Below are positions 62,465-64,000 of a stretch of DNA of 64,000 nucleotides, piece by piece (position 1 is the first letter of the stretch; the number at the start of each line of letters is the position of its first letter). The notes beneath the pieces were generated by a model. That model did not search any database, was not told the origin of the DNA, and worked only from the letters and a program-made list of their open reading frames with translations. This DNA comes from Sipunculus nudus (taxonomy: Eukaryota; Annelida; Sipuncula; Golfingiida; Sipunculidae). The translations under genes were made by a program, and so were the position numbers. Where the stretch lies: NCBI GenBank assembly GCA_026874595.1, contig CM049318.1, positions 35,675,956-35,739,955 of the forward strand. Direction: 5' to 3'.

Positions 62465-64000
62465 AGCTCAGCTGACTGAAAGTCATCTGAGCTATAGCGA
62501 TCACTCTTTGTCCGTCGTCCGTCTGTCTGTCCGTCTGTCTCTCTGTCTGTCCGTCTGTCCGTTAACCAGGCACAAATCGTAACCGCTAGAACTGGAATCG
62601 TCTTACTTGACATCCTGGGAGGTCCATGAAAAATCTCCTTGGAAACCAGAAATTAGGTCTCTGTTACCCATATCCTTCGAGTTATGGGGCCCCAAAGTAC
62701 CCCCCAGAAAAGTCCAAAATTTCATACAAAAACTTCAATATCTCATTAACAACTTGACTGATGGTCATGATTTTTGGCATACATATTGATCATGAGAGGT
62801 TCCATCAGTTCCTGAAGACTGGTGGCGCCACCTGTATTTTTCGATTTTTTACGAATTTTTTTCTCTATTTTTGAGACCTTTAAAAATGTGAACATCTGTT
62901 AACAAGGCACAAATCGTAATGACTGGACTTAGAATTTTCATTCTCGACACACTAAGAGACCTATGAAAAGTCTCCATGGAAACCAGAAATAACGTCTCTG
63001 TTACCCATATCCTTTCAGCTATGGGGCCCCAAAGTACCCCCCAGAAAAGTAAAAAAATTCAAACAAAAACTTCAATATTTCATTAAATACTTGACTGATG
63101 GTCATGATTTTTGTCAGATATATTGATCATGAGATGTTCCATCAATTCTTGCAGACTGGTGGCGCCACCTGTATCGTTCAATTTTTAACGAATTTTTTTC
63201 TCTATTTTTGAGACCTTTCAAAATGTAAACATCTGTTAACAAGGCACAAATCGTAAACACTGGACCTAGAATCTTCATTCTTGACACACTGACAGACCTA
63301 TGAAAAGTCTCCATGGAAACCAGAAATTAGGTATCTGTTACCCATATTCTTCGAGCTATGGAGCCCCAAAGTACCCCCAAGAAAAGTAAAAAATTTCATA
63401 CAAAAACTTCAGTATCTCATTAACTACTTGACTGATGGTCATGATTTGTGGCATAACTATTGATCATGAGATGTGTCATCACTTCCTGCAGACTGGTGGT
63501 GCCACCTTTATTGTTTGATTTTTTACGATTTTTTCCTCTATTTATGAGACCTTTAAGGATGCTGTCATCTGTTAGCATGGCACAAATCGTAACGACTGGA
63601 CCTAGAATCTTCATTCTTGACCCACTGAGAGGTCCATGAAAAATATCCTTGGAAACCAGAAATTAGGTCTCTGTTAACCATATCCTTAGAGCTATGGGGC
63701 CCCAATGTACTACCCCCCCCCCCCCCCCCCCGAGTAGTCAAAAATTCCATACAAAAATTTCAATATCTCAATAACTACATCACTGATGGTCATGATTTTT
63801 GGCATACATATTGATTATGAAATGTTCCATCAGTTCCTGCAGACTTGTGGCGCCACCTGTATTGTTTGATTTTTTACGATTTTTTCCTCTATTTTTGAGA
63901 CCTTTAAGGATGCTGTCATCTGTTAACGTGGCACAAATCATAACGACTGGACCTAGAATCTTCATTCTCGACACACTGAGAGACCTATGAAAAGTCTCGA
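62465..64000. repeat. 340-bp tandem repeat element, left end and more than four units
   Basis: It opens with the hairpin AGCTCAGCTGACT-GAAA-AGTCATCTGAGCT (62465-62493) and a (CCGTCTGT)n run. Units then follow with ACTGATGGTCATGAT at about 62757, 63094, 63431 and 63782 (spacings 337, 337, 351). Each unit includes GGCGCCACCTGTAT and GGCACAAATCGTAA. A poly-C run interrupts the last unit at 63712. The element continues past the right edge. Confidence 0.9.

Overview
The window is animal nuclear DNA: AT-rich, genes split by long introns with GT-AG borders, and dense in simple repeats, MITE-like elements, tRNA-derived SINEs and a decayed Ty3/gypsy retrotransposon. The repeat repertoire ((CCGT)n-bearing tandem-repeat elements, pogo-like elements, 139-bp arrays) and the multi-B-box RING genes suggest a marine invertebrate, most likely a lophotrochozoan such as a mollusc. 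The species assignment is inference.

Layout: 1-10.5 kb is a repeat graveyard. It holds a 137-bp tandem repeat, a 5'-truncated gypsy pol on the minus strand with a nested insertion, a 139-bp satellite array, a 22-bp minisatellite and (TA)n tracts. 11.6-25.1 kb holds a six-exon plus-strand gene for a small single-pass membrane protein (signal peptide, one CUB, one LDLa, TM, short tail with PPTY; 295 aa). Its introns contain two pogo-like elements and several MITEs. 25.1-32.6 kb is a spacer with a broken duplicate of part of that gene, a SINE-like element bounded by perfect 17-bp inverted repeats, and a 40-bp minisatellite with six-unit higher-order structure. 32.7-41.9 kb holds a second six-exon gene of identical architecture and intron phases (303 aa), clearly a tandem paralogue with a diverged tail. 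42-55 kb has no confident gene, only a hAT-like element, an LTR-like promoter region, a SINE and a few orphan exon-like frames. 55.0-56.5 kb is an apparently intronless RING/B-box/coiled-coil (TRIM-type) gene whose C-terminus is a CYLD-like CAP-Gly domain, with one frameshift. A more decayed copy lies at 60.1-61.5 kb. From 62.46 kb to the right edge is an array of about 340-bp repeats.

The two main systems are a tandem pair of CUB-LDLa-TM receptor-like proteins, one with a WW-domain (NEDD4-type ligase) docking motif, and a tandem pair of TRIM-CAP-Gly genes in birth-and-death decay. Both exon models rest on sequence only: exon phases join perfectly (888 nt = 296 codons; 912 nt = 304 codons), but no transcript evidence is available here.
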